Source of the DNA: Myroides odoratimimus
GTDB lineage: Bacteria > Bacteroidota > Bacteroidia > Flavobacteriales > Flavobacteriaceae
Direction: 5' to 3'
Assembly (NCBI RefSeq): GCF_030326305.1
Contig: NZ_JACAKB010000015.1
Span: 1 to 64,000 of the forward strand
Length of the DNA: 64,000 nt
Below are positions 17,274-26,081 of the stretch, one piece after another. Each line of letters begins with the position of its first letter. Position 1 is the first letter of the stretch. Made by a program: the position numbers and the translations under genes. Under the pieces are notes generated by a model. The model ran no database searches and was not told the DNA's origin. It saw nothing but the letters and a program-made list of their open reading frames with translations.

Positions 17274-18383
17274 TTATGCTTGTTTTATATTTTTAAAAGG
17301 ATGCTCTTCTGTAGACCACAGAGGAGTGAAGTGGCTTTCTATCCATTCGTTACTCACTTGTTCTAATGTACTAGGTGTCCATTTAGGGGATTGGTCTTTA
17401 TCTATTAATAGAGCTCTTACTCCCTCAGAGAAGTCCGGATGAACGGTAAACTGACACGTAAGGTTAAGCTCTGATCTAAAGACTTCTTCTAAGCTGTAGT
17501 GTTTACTCTCTGTAAGCTGCCTAAAGATAACGTGGACAGAGGTAGGAGAACCTTTAGTAAAGAATGAATACCCTGCCGCCACCCATGCATCAGATTTAGC
17601 TACAGGCTCTACAATAGCGATAAATTCGGCTACAGAGCGTATCGGTTCTAATGCTGCTATAAGAGACTTGTGTAACATCGCCTGAGATACAGGTAAGTCT
17701 GTACTAGGAGTATTTCGCTGTGCTAATAGGGTATTAAGCTTATCTGATAGCTGATCACTACTACTGATCTGTACTAATTCGTCTAGTATACTATCTTTCA
17801 CAGTAGAAGGTATAAAGTAGTCTGCAATACCTAGAAATAAGGCATCAGCTCCATCAAAGCGAGTCCCTGTTAACCCAAAGTATAATCCATAAGTAGAAGG
17901 CATTTTATTTAAGAAATAAGAAGCTCCAACATCTGGATATAATCCAATGCTAATCTCAGGCATAGCTAATAGACTGCGCTCTGTGACAATGCGGTGCGAG
18001 GCTCCTGCTAATAATCCTAAGCCTCCTCCCATTACTATACCATCTCCCCAGACAACTATCGGTTTAGAATACGTATGGATTAAGTAATCTACACTGTATT
18101 CTGTAATAAAGTATTCTTCACAGATAGGAGGTACCTGAGTAGGATCTATAGTTTTATAGTCTTCTATTGCTTTTCTTACTTGGCGGATATCCCCACCAGC
18201 ACAGAATGCTTTCTCACCAGCACCTTGTAGAAAAACACATTTTATATCGCTATTATCTCTCCATTGTTCTAAAATCCTTTTTAATTCACTCACGATTTCA
18301 AGTGATAGTGCATTAAGTGATTTTTCTGAATTAATGGTGATAATTCCTAAGTTTTCTTTTATGTCTGTTAGTACTATACTCAT
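17274..18383 (-). CDS. 3-hydroxyisobutyryl-CoA hydrolase (enoyl-CoA hydratase family)
   Basis: A 369-residue crotonase-fold enzyme. The oxyanion-hole glycines lie in GGDIRQ (about 63-68) and GGGLGLLAGASHR (about 117-129). PEISIGLYPDVGASYFL (about 141-157) contains the hydrolase-type Glu/Asp pair expected of HIBYL-CoA hydrolases rather than simple hydratases. The length, with a C-terminal helical extension, also fits that subgroup. It removes CoA from 3-hydroxyisobutyryl-CoA in valine breakdown. The rest of the valine pathway is not nearby. Confidence 0.88.
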   Translation of the reverse strand: MSIVLTDIKENLGIITINSEKSLNALSLEIVSELKRILEQWRDNSDIKCVFLQGAGEKAFCAGGDIRQVRKAIEDYKTIDPTQVPPICEEYFITEYSVDYLIHTYSKPIVVWGDGIVMGGGLGLLAGASHRIVTERSLLAMPEISIGLYPDVGASYFLNKMPSTYGLYFGLTGTRFDGADALFLGIADYFIPSTVKDSILDELVQISSSDQLSDKLNTLLAQRNTPSTDLPVSQAMLHKSLIAALEPIRSVAEFIAIVEPVAKSDAWVAAGYSFFTKGSPTSVHVIFRQLTESKHYSLEEVFRSELNLTCQFTVHPDFSEGVRALLIDKDQSPKWTPSTLEQVSNEWIESHFTPLWSTEEHPFKNIKQA

Positions 18384-18594
18384 AATTGACCTGTTTTGAT
18401 TGTTTAAAGTTATGAATAATAATCAAACGGTATTCATATCACAAAGATAGTCATACTAAACAGAATAAAGCAGAATCTGTATAGGGGTAGGATTGTAAAT
18501 TATAATAGCATACCACTAGATTATAAACAGGTATAATGTACATAAAATTTAATTATTTAAAGACTTATCTAAAGCAGATAGCTTATTTATTGAT

Positions 18595-19607
18595 TCATTC
18601 TCGCTGTTCGTCGTCAGGGATTAATAACTTTAGAATAGAGTAATCTTCATTCATTGTATCAGGAATGTGTGATTTCTCGGGATCATTTATTCTTTTGATT
18701 AATTCTTTGCTGACTTTCCTTATATAGCCAGGAGGATAAGCTAGATGATTGTCTACTTCTGTTTGTTCATCGACGGGTTGTTGTTCCCTAAGAGGTGTAT
18801 CCTTGTTTTTAATTTGAATAGGTATAGCAGTCTCTATTTCTTGTATAGTAGGTGATGAGGGGATTGGTTTATCTTTTTTGTGTTAGTCGTATCTGTATGG
18901 ACAGGTGTTTGTTGTTGTTTTATAGCTTGATGTTCCTCTTCTGTTGTGTTTTCTTGTTCAGCAAGTTCTAAAAATCCGTGAAAGCAACTAGTGCTGTTGA
19001 TACTATTGTTTGCTGATTTCCACATGCTCCCTAGGTATATGCTTCCTTTGTCCCAATGGGCAGGTAGGCTGAAGTGCGTATATCTTTCTGCTTGTGTTCC
19101 TATATTAGGGATATCGATGAACGCATCTAGCTCTTCATTATATGCCATTATCGTTAGTGTATCTGTGTTTAGTGTTAAGGCATTGACTAATGTATTATCC
19201 CATTGTACCTTAATCTTCCCCGTTTTAAGGCGATTGATTTTTTTAATTACAGCTGGGGCTAGAGTTCCTATAGAGAGTAATACCTGTTGTATATTAATAT
19301 ACTGTACTCCATTGTAGAGTTCGATTCCTTGTTTCATTAATCTGGAAATCATTTGTTCTTTACCCGTCATCCATTTGCCTTCTATAAAGATAGTAGGGCA
19401 GTACATATTGACAAAATCCTTGAATTTAGCAGTAAACGTAGAGACTAGACTCATTTTATCCCATTGTCTTAACTGTGCTTCTGTTGCTTTTTTACGTGAT
19501 TTATGAGGCTTAGTACGGATGATATTTCTACCTCTCCCTCTGACTCATACTATAGTACCTATTTTTCCTATTACTTCACTTAATATTCCTTGCTTGATCT
19601 CTGCCAT
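18595..19607 (-). pseudogene. DUF6266 family protein, disrupted by a stop and a frameshift
   Basis: Reading from the ATG at 19607, the protein begins MAEIKQGILSEVIGKIGT, the hallmark start of DUF6266 proteins. It stops at an in-frame TGA (19545-19547) where the family usually has Gly or Trp. The same frame continues without interruption (NIIRTKPHKSRKKATEAQLR) through 206 more residues. At a run of six T (18874-18879; A6 in the coding sense) the reading shifts. Adding one base restores a clean open frame for about 95 further codons to a TGA at 18595, ending ILKLLIPDDEQRE. Both lesions are seen directly. DUF6266 function is unknown. Sequencing error at the homopolymer cannot be excluded, but it would not explain the TGA. 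Confidence 0.75.
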
Positions 19608-19863
19608 AATAATTCTGTTTTTAGGATGATTTATTTCTTTATATAAGATATAAAGCACAGTAATATAGGGGTTTATGTGTTGTGTAAAAATAAATGGTTC
19701 TTGGGGGCAGTAGCTGTATATAAACATGGCTATATGAGAATATATTTATGTATGTGTAAAGAGTAGAAAACGGCATATTTGGATAATATTCTCTATTATT
19801 AAGAGTAGTTTTCATCATTATTATGAGGATATCTAAGTATAGTAAAAAGAGAATAAAAGGATT

Positions 19864-19925
19864 ATTCTTGGGCAAAATAGGCTTTTAGCCAATTATAGTC
19901 CTAGTATTCTCCTAGAATTGTCCAA
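19864..19925. repeat. Short dispersed palindromic repeat, copy 1
   Basis: This region shares an ordered set of motifs with 40950-41003: TTCTtGGGCAA, GTCCTAG, then TAGTA-TC-CCTAGAA-GT-CAAG. TTGGGCAA here can pair with TTGTCCAA further on, and ATAGGCT with AGCCTAT. Copies were matched by eye. Confidence 0.4.
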
Positions 19926-20185
19926 GGAATAGCCTATATAAACCATATATACTGAGCTAAGAGGGTGTTGTCTATGATGTGTTATAATGGCTTAATAGAT
20001 GTTAATGTGTTGTTTATTAGTTGAATATGTTTTTTTAGTAGATAAAAAAATAATACAAATTTGTGTTCTGTCTCTTAATAATTCTATTCATTAGAGTATA
20101 TATGGGTAAAAAATAATGTAATAAGGTTCCTAAAATGAATATTTTGATCTATTTAATCTGTTTTTGTGGAAGAATAAGTGAATTT

Positions 20186-20218
20186 TTATACTAGATAAAG
20201 CTTGTTTATCTAGTGTAA
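20186..20218. other. 14-bp stem-loop in intergenic DNA
   Basis: TTATACTAGATAAA (20186-20199) pairs with TTTATCTAGTGTAA (20205-20218) with one G-T pair and a 5-nt loop. There is no T tail, so an operator or RNA structure is as likely as a terminator. Confidence 0.5.
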
Positions 20219-20385
20219 TGGAGAGATTATGTACGTAGAGAAGTAGAGGTAGGAGAATGCTATGGTGCTTATTCTGATTGCCTAAGTAATCGAATCTGTT
20301 ATTTATATCCTGCGTAGCGAGTCAGTTGTCAAATAGTTTTTACCATTTTATGGAGGTATTGTTTTTTTGTGCCAAAATAGAATAG

Positions 20386-21294
20386 ATGAGAATAGTAACA
20401 CATTTGTTGACTTTAGGTTTGGTATTTATGAGTATTTATACTGTACAAGCTCAAAGTGAGATACAAGGGGAATTTAAGGTAGATTATGTTCCGATGTCTA
20501 ATTATATTAGGCCGATAGATAGTTTAAAGACGGATTCAAAAAGTGATTTTAAAAAGGTAGAACTTGCTTTAGAGATTCCTCTTTCTATGAAAATGGACCA
20601 TAGGGATAAGCCAAGGATATGGTCTGTAATGGCTTCTGCTGGATATGCTAGGATGAATCATAAAGATTATGAAGAACAGCTGTTCCCGTTAGAGTTATTA
20701 AATGCTTCGGTAGGTGTAAAGCACTTTCGATCGATAAGTGATTCATGGTCATTATTGTTGATGGGGTCTGTGGGAGTATATACAGATATGGAGAATGTAA
20801 ATAAAGATGCTATCCTTGGGCAGGGAGCAGTATTCTTTATCAAGCATTTTAGACCTAATTTTTCACTAGGAGGTGGGCCTGTATTGACGAATAGCTTTGG
20901 GGTGCCTATGGTGTTACCTGGTATTTATCTGAATTGGGAGACGAGTGGCGACTTTTTTATGAAGGTAGCATTTCCACAAGGTTTAGAGGTAGGATATAAG
21001 TTCACAGATAATTTCTTACTAAGTGCAGCTGTTGACCTTCAAGGAATGACCGCTATCGTCAAACAGAATAATGAAACCAAGATTTTAGGATTTCAGCAGA
21101 TCGTAGCTGGTCTGCGTCCTGTGATTAAGTTTTCTGATAATATGACTTTATCGTTTACAGCAGGTAGTACTTTAGTAAGGTCATTCTCTTATAATGAGAG
21201 GAAAGTCAAGAGTATCTTTAAGGAAAAAAAAGTAGCTGATCCTAAATTCTCTACTACATTCTATGGAGGAATGTCTTTGAAGTGGAGCTTATAG
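20386..21294 (+). CDS. Outer-membrane beta-barrel protein (DUF6268-like)
   Basis: A 302-residue protein with a signal peptide (about 1-22, ending VQAQ). After it come regularly spaced amphipathic strands with Gly/aromatic girdles, such as WSVMASAGYARM and FSLGGGPVLTNSFGVP, ending in a strand that finishes SLKWSL. This is an outer-membrane barrel and the overall pattern fits DUF6268. It is a single-gene unit with a strong terminator. No ligand can be inferred. Confidence 0.75.
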   Translation: MRIVTHLLTLGLVFMSIYTVQAQSEIQGEFKVDYVPMSNYIRPIDSLKTDSKSDFKKVELALEIPLSMKMDHRDKPRIWSVMASAGYARMNHKDYEEQLFPLELLNASVGVKHFRSISDSWSLLLMGSVGVYTDMENVNKDAILGQGAVFFIKHFRPNFSLGGGPVLTNSFGVPMVLPGIYLNWETSGDFFMKVAFPQGLEVGYKFTDNFLLSAAVDLQGMTAIVKQNNETKILGFQQIVAGLRPVIKFSDNMTLSFTAGSTLVRSFSYNERKVKSIFKEKKVADPKFSTTFYGGMSLKWSL

Positions 21295-21303
21295 ACAGAT
21301 AAG

Positions 21304-21355
21304 AAAAAACGTTTTAAAAGTAGGGTATAGTTCACCTTCTTTTAAAACGTTTTTT
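21304..21355 (+). terminator. Long-stem terminator
   Basis: AAAAAACGTTTTAAAAG (21304-21320) is perfectly complementary to 21339-21355 (17 bp), ending in six T, just after the outer-membrane protein gene. Confidence 0.85.
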
Positions 21356-21430
21356 GGTTAAAGAGATATGGAAAGAAAGTGGTTTGTAAAATGTTTTTTT
21401 AAATCTTTTAATATCTGTAAATTAGTTATC

Positions 21431-21459
21431 TTGTTTAGGTTCTTTCTATGATTAGTTTA
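21431..21459 (+). promoter_or_regulatory. Possible promoter of the WGR-like gene
   Basis: TTG (21431-21433), 19 nt, then TAGTTTA (21453-21459) approximate the Bacteroidota -33/-7 pair, 43 bp before the start codon. The -7 element is one base off consensus. Confidence 0.3.
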
Positions 21460-21502
21460 TGTAGAGAGAATACAGACGTTTTTAATTAAAAAATAGAAAG
21501 CA

Positions 21503-22612
21503 ATGAAGTACAACGTAAATAGTCATAGACTGATCAATAGAGCAACAGGTAAAGTGCTTAATCTCTCTGTAAAAAACAATGTACTGTATACTGAAACTGG
21601 AAAAGAAGATAAATTAAGGAAAACAGAAAAAGCTTTTTCAGATAAAGAACAAGTAATTAATAATTTCTATAAAAAGGAATGGGAAGCTTTAAAAAAAGGC
21701 TTTGTATTAGTTAATGAAAACGCAAAAGTAGGAACTCCTAGTTTACATACTTATATAGGCGGAGGATATACGGGAGCCTTGGTGTTCTCTTCTACGCCTA
21801 AAGGAATCATGGTGTATAAAAACACTACTGAAGGAGATGTTCTAGTTGTATTAGATTCGTTGGGGAACTTACTTAATGAAATTAAGTTGCCTAGGTGTTT
21901 TGCCTGGACAATGGAATATCAAGTAAATAGTGATACTATAGTCTTAGATATAGATCATGCTATTTATCAATACAACCTCGAAAAAGATAGTTTTACTAAT
22001 CTAAAAGAAGATTATAATGATAGTGTTTCTTTTCTATCAGTTTCAGAGCATCAGATAGCAATAGGTCTAGAAGAGAGTATTGCATTTGTCAATGCCTCAA
22101 AAGAAACTGTATTCCCTATACCTCATAAGGGTAAAGCAGTGTGTTGTGGTAAGTTGTCACAAGATGGAACATTACTCGCTTATCACAGTAAAGTAGGGGA
22201 GATTCAGATCTTTAATACTGCAGATGGAAGTATTGCACAGGTTATTACAGGAGATTTTAGAGAGGTAGGACAGATGGAATTTGTTCGGTCTAATCAATTA
22301 CTTGTAGTAAGAGAGCGCTATGGTACATGGGGGATGCGTTATTTTGATTTAGTAATGAATCAAGAAATTAAATTAAAAGAACTGGAAATACTTGAATATA
22401 CAAAAGATGTGAATGTCTTCTGTTTTAATAAAGATCAAACAAAATTAGTTTTAGTACAAAGAACTAATGCGTATGTATTTGACTTTATTAATAAAAAAGA
22501 GCTACACCATTTTAAGATTGAACACGTAGTCAAAAGTTGTGAAATAAAATTTATAGGAGAACAATTAGGTGTACGAACTGATTATGGGTGTTTTAGTTTG
22601 TATGTTGTTTAA
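21503..22612 (+). CDS. WGR-like domain fused to a beta-propeller
   Basis: A 369-residue soluble protein. Residues about 1-70 match the pattern of a divergent WGR domain: beta strands, then FSDKEQVINNFYKKEWEALKKGFVL, the helix and KKGY-type end that closes WGR folds; the WGR tripeptide itself is missing. Residues about 75-369 are seven or so four-strand repeats of WD40/YVTN type, for example GKLSQDGTLLAYHSKVGEIQIFNTADGS. WGR domains are known from PARPs and bacterial regulators such as MolR and bind nucleic acid or protein. The function here is unknown. It has its own promoter region and a convergent neighbour. Confidence 0.7.
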   Translation: MKYNVNSHRLINRATGKVLNLSVKNNVLYTETGKEDKLRKTEKAFSDKEQVINNFYKKEWEALKKGFVLVNENAKVGTPSLHTYIGGGYTGALVFSSTPKGIMVYKNTTEGDVLVVLDSLGNLLNEIKLPRCFAWTMEYQVNSDTIVLDIDHAIYQYNLEKDSFTNLKEDYNDSVSFLSVSEHQIAIGLEESIAFVNASKETVFPIPHKGKAVCCGKLSQDGTLLAYHSKVGEIQIFNTADGSIAQVITGDFREVGQMEFVRSNQLLVVRERYGTWGMRYFDLVMNQEIKLKELEILEYTKDVNVFCFNKDQTKLVLVQRTNAYVFDFINKKELHHFKIEHVVKSCEIKFIGEQLGVRTDYGCFSLYVV

Positions 22613-22672
22613 TACTTACAAGTGAGTTTATAAGTTATAAGATTATAGACTTGTTTTAACTAATTGTATTTA

Positions 22673-23221
22673 TTACTCAAAAAGGTAATCGTATATCCCT
22701 AAGTGTATATCTTTTTTAGGATATGTATTCATATCAGTTTTGACCTTCTGGTAAATGTCAATTGTATTAATCTTATTTATAACAGGTAGGATGTAGTTTT
22801 CAAAATCAACTTTGAGTTCATCATTTAGTAGTTGATCACATGCATTCTCTCTGAAGATTACATACCAACCTAACCAACCGTGGTTTTTAAACTTGAACAT
22901 TTTTCTTTCTTTAGATAGTACATCTTCACATTCGACAGAATAGGCTTGTTCATTATAAGTCCAATCCATTTCTTTATTGTCAATAGTTACCTTTGTAGTT
23001 TGAATACCCTCAGGGCAGAGATGTAGATAGAAGCGAAAAGACACTTCTCTCTCTAATCGACTTTTAGACTTCTGAATTGTTATTTTACTAAAAATAGCTC
23101 CGTTTGTTCTTGTCCAATTATTTCCTCTTCCTTTAGTAAAACCGTTTGATTTTAGTATAGAATTCAAGTATTCAAATACAATCTTGTCAAAATATAGTTT
23201 AGGGCTAAATACAGGGTACAT
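22673..23221 (-). CDS. DUF4304 family protein
   Basis: A 182-residue protein without signal peptide. The N-terminal layout (a helix ending LKSNGFTKGRGNNWTR, then a strand SKITIQKSKS) matches DUF4304, a family of small accessory proteins of unknown function often found near polymorphic toxin-immunity and accessory loci. It converges with the WGR-like gene 60 bp away. No partner toxin is visible, so an immunity role is only a possibility. Confidence 0.75.
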   Translation of the reverse strand: MYPVFSPKLYFDKIVFEYLNSILKSNGFTKGRGNNWTRTNGAIFSKITIQKSKSRLEREVSFRFYLHLCPEGIQTTKVTIDNKEMDWTYNEQAYSVECEDVLSKERKMFKFKNHGWLGWYVIFRENACDQLLNDELKVDFENYILPVINKINTIDIYQKVKTDMNTYPKKDIHLGIYDYLFE

Positions 23222-23477
23222 AATTAGACTCGTTTAGTTATTGATTAAAAGTCAAAGCGAAGTTACATTAAAATTAGTAATGATATAGGTATTAGGATGT
23301 TGTTTTAAAGTTTTTTAAATGAGCTCATGTGTTTTATAGTAGTAGAGAGTGAATTTCTTTTTTGATGTTTCTAAATGGGGCTATTATAAAGAATTTGGTG
23401 TCTAGATATGTATAAAAGAAAAAGTATTAAGCGGTTTTGACATTCTTGTTCCGTTGATTTCATAATTGTATATTGTT

Positions 23478-24221
23478 TTATTTGCTTAGCAGATTCTTAT
23501 ATACTACTTCATTAAGTAACGCTTCTTTTCTCATTCTAGAGATAGGTAGTTCTGTTTCTTTAATAAATACTCGACCACCAGATATGGATTCAATATGATT
23601 GATATTGATCAAGAAGGATTTGTGAATTCTAAAGAAGTGTTCTTTAGGTAATAATTCTTCTATGGCAATCATGGTCTGATGAATGATAAGACAGCGGTTC
23701 TTTAGATGAAGTTTTAGATAATTCTGCATTGCTTCAATGTACATAATATCATTCCAATCTATTTTTACGAAACTATCTTCGTGTTTGACATATACTGTAT
23801 TATCAGTTATATCTTGCGGTTCTGATTTAGATTGTTGTTTCAGTGTGAAAAGTTCTTTTGCTTTAATAGCTGCTTGATAGAATCTTTTAAACGAGATAGG
23901 CTTAAGTAGATAATCAACTACCTGTAGTCTAAAACCGTCTAGTGCATACTCCGAATAGGCTGTCGTGAAGATAACCATAGGAGACTGAGTAATCGATTCT
24001 AAAAAATCTATTCCACTTAGATAAGGCATATTGATATCTAAAAAAAGGAGATCATAACTATTATTTTCTACTAATTCTTGAGCTTCTAAGGCAGAAGCAC
24101 AAGAGTCTATTGTCTGAAGAAAGTCTACCTGATTAATATATTCAATGATAGCACGTCTAGCTAATGGTTCATCATCGATGACTAAGCATTTTAATATGGG
24201 TGTTTTTTTATCTGTAGACAT
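23478..24221 (-). CDS. LytTR response regulator
   Basis: A 247-residue regulator. The receiver domain (about 10-125) has D16/D17, the phosphorylated Asp D62 in LFLDINMP and K107 in LLKPIS. A LytTR DNA-binding domain follows at about 140-245 (VKIDWNDIMYIEAMQNYLKLHL, FFRIHKSFLININHIESI). LytTR proteins bind direct repeats upstream of their targets. Its ATG shares one base with the kinase stop (TAATG), so the two are translationally coupled. Targets are unknown. Confidence 0.95.
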   Translation of the reverse strand: MSTDKKTPILKCLVIDDEPLARRAIIEYINQVDFLQTIDSCASALEAQELVENNSYDLLFLDINMPYLSGIDFLESITQSPMVIFTTAYSEYALDGFRLQVVDYLLKPISFKRFYQAAIKAKELFTLKQQSKSEPQDITDNTVYVKHEDSFVKIDWNDIMYIEAMQNYLKLHLKNRCLIIHQTMIAIEELLPKEHFFRIHKSFLININHIESISGGRVFIKETELPISRMRKEALLNEVVYKNLLSK

Positions 24222-25279
24222 TATTGATTTTTTAGATTGATAGTTAGTTCAACGATATGTTTTTCGTCAGAATGTGTTATATGGAACGAATGGGCATCAC
24301 TATATTGCATTAATAGTCTTTCTCGTACATTAGCAATACCTATGCCACCTGCTTTTTTCTCTATTTTATATTTAGTACTAAAAGAGTTTTCTATATATAA
24401 ATGTAAAGTATTATTTAGTTCTGTGCATTTTATGATAATATAGCCTTTCTTATTTGGAAGTCTAGACACATGCTTAAAGGCATTCTCTATTAAGGGTACT
24501 AACAATAGGGGAGTGATATGTAGTTCTTTATTGTGAATTGACCAAGTGGAGTTTACCTCTAGTTCGTCTCCCCATCTTACCTGTTCTATAGCGATTAGGT
24601 CTTGTAGATACTGTACCTCTCGATCTAGAAGAACGGTCTTATGGTTACATTCGTAGAGTTGGTATCTCAGTATATCCGAAAACTTTAGTAGTACATTAGA
24701 GGCTAGTTCTACATCTATCTGCATCAATGTGTAAATATGGTTTAGTATATTAAACATTAAGTGAGGATTAATCTGATCCTGCAATAGTTTGATATGTGCT
24801 TCTAAGTGTTCTTGTTTTAACTTCGTATTTATTTTCTCTATACGATGGTGTTCTTCATAGAAACGTATTCCGCAGGTGGTAGTTATAATAGCCATAGCGG
24901 ATGGAATAGTTTTATATAACTGGTTAAAGAATAAGTCTCTTGGGTTGAGAAGTGCATCTTGTACAAATAAATTACTACTACTTAAAAAATAAGGAAATAG
25001 TGTAAAGCAAGTAGCTAATAATATCGATAACAAAATAATAAAGAATAAAGCGTATAGTAAAAAGCTCTTTATAGAACCTTTTTTAAGGGCTTTAGGTAAT
25101 AAAAAATCACTTACAAAATGGGAAATACTTATTGTGAATGTCATAACAATCAAAGTAGGTAGTAACCAAATATTATGATCGTGAGGCGATAGTATCTGTG
25201 GATAAACTGAGAAAGTAAGGGTAGTCCAAAAAACGACAAAGAATAATCGTTTAGGCTTAGAAAGAAATTTATTTATCAT
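24221..25279 (-). CDS. LytS-type sensor histidine kinase
   Basis: A 352-residue inner-membrane kinase with four predicted TM helices (about 12-30, 38-58, 72-97 and 122-140). A coiled-coil linker leads to a His_kinase domain, with the phospho-acceptor H173 in QINPHLMFN. A HATPase follows, with LVPLIENAFKH (N box) and GGIGIANVRERL (G box). It phosphorylates the coupled LytTR regulator. The signal is not evident. A possible short secreted peptide gene lies about 240 bp upstream on the same strand. Confidence 0.95.
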   Translation of the reverse strand: MINKFLSKPKRLFFVVFWTTLTFSVYPQILSPHDHNIWLLPTLIVMTFTISISHFVSDFLLPKALKKGSIKSFLLYALFFIILLSILLATCFTLFPYFLSSSNLFVQDALLNPRDLFFNQLYKTIPSAMAIITTTCGIRFYEEHHRIEKINTKLKQEHLEAHIKLLQDQINPHLMFNILNHIYTLMQIDVELASNVLLKFSDILRYQLYECNHKTVLLDREVQYLQDLIAIEQVRWGDELEVNSTWSIHNKELHITPLLLVPLIENAFKHVSRLPNKKGYIIIKCTELNNTLHLYIENSFSTKYKIEKKAGGIGIANVRERLLMQYSDAHSFHITHSDEKHIVELTINLKNQ

Positions 25280-25445
25280 AGTTAAATTACAATCAATTTT
25301 AGATGTCTATTATTAATACTATGCGAAATACAGTTTTATTATGTGATTATACTTATTTATTTGACTAAGGGTGGATAAGCTTTGATGAATGAAAAAACAC
25401 CCTCTTACTTTAAAACAATTATTATTCCAATTTTTGTAAATAAAA

Positions 25446-25471
25446 AATCCGAGTATTAGTGTACTCGGATT
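25446..25471 (-). terminator. Minus-strand terminator without an assigned gene
   Basis: AATCCGAGTA (25446-25455) pairs with TACTCGGATT (25462-25471). On the minus strand it is followed by TTTTTTATTT-type sequence. The only minus-strand candidate upstream is the small ORF at 25519-25602. Confidence 0.65.
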
Positions 25472-25518
25472 AAAAAGCGCTAGTAAGAAAATTAAAATAC
25501 TCTTTATTGTTATTAAAA

Positions 25519-25602
25519 TTATTTACCGTTTGTGGTTATAAATAATTTATTTGAATTACTGTCTCTATAATGTGTGCAACAACAAATAACTACTATAATC
25601 AA
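25519..25602 (-). CDS. Candidate very small secreted peptide or lipopeptide
   Basis: From a TTG at 25602 this reads 27 codons, M-IIVVICCCTHYRDSNSNKL...TTNGK. The frame stays open further upstream and adds L-K-R-L-I-F-G, which would complete a basic-plus-hydrophobic signal with a lipobox-like VIC/C. No ATG is available, so the start is uncertain. Supporting context is a minus-strand terminator 48 bp downstream and the sensor-kinase gene beyond it on the same strand. It could equally be chance coding in a small RNA region. Confidence 0.2.
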   Translation of the reverse strand: MIIVVICCCTHYRDSNSNKLFITTNGK

Positions 25603-26081
25603 TCCAAATATAAGCCTTTTTAAGATAGGATGATAAAATAATCTTAAAGTAATTAGGGCTAATAGCTTGTTTTTGAATAATAAAGTGATTGTTTAAGTGT
25701 TAAAAAAATTTAAAAAAGATATTAAAAATAAGAAAAGTGACACCTAATGACATCGTGTTATGATACAAGAAAATGAAAAATATAATAATATTGAGTGAAG
25801 AAATATCCTTAATAAAGGTGTAAAATAGCTGTGAGTAGGGAGGAAGTAGAAGATATCATGATCCAATGAAATATATAGGGAGAAATTAAGGTATTTGATT
25901 TATTGACATTTATAGTCTAAGCTCTTTAGAATGTTAAAAAAAATAAGGAGTGAGAGGCAAATATTTGTATTGTATATTAATTACCTATCATATCTTTCTT
26001 TTTTATATAAAAAAAGAGTTAACTATTGTTCGTTCTATTATTTGTTGTAATTTTATTCTCTCAAATAATAAAAACAAAGTT

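Larger units (their letters stand above)
19608..20385. other. Non-coding region with short repeat and hairpin
   Basis: This 778-bp AT-rich region has no convincing gene. It holds a short dispersed repeat copy (19864-19925) and a long hairpin (20186-20218). The promoter of the outer-membrane protein gene at 20386 should lie at its right end. Confidence 0.45.
25280..26081. other. Intergenic region with unpaired minus-strand terminator
   Basis: About 800 bp between divergent transcription units. It contains a hairpin terminator oriented for the minus strand (25446-25471), a very short minus-strand ORF just upstream of it, and the leader of the NlpE-like gene. The in-frame codons 25950-26081 ahead of that gene do not look like coding sequence. 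Confidence 0.5.

Noticed and set aside
19639-19875. Minus-strand 78-codon ORF in the intergenic region
   Set aside because: AT-rich, no recognisable domain, no terminator or promoter context, and it overlaps the short repeat.
25950-26081. Longer N-terminus for the NlpE-like protein
   Set aside because: The added 44 residues are compositionally poor, and the ATG at 26082 directly begins a textbook lipoprotein signal.
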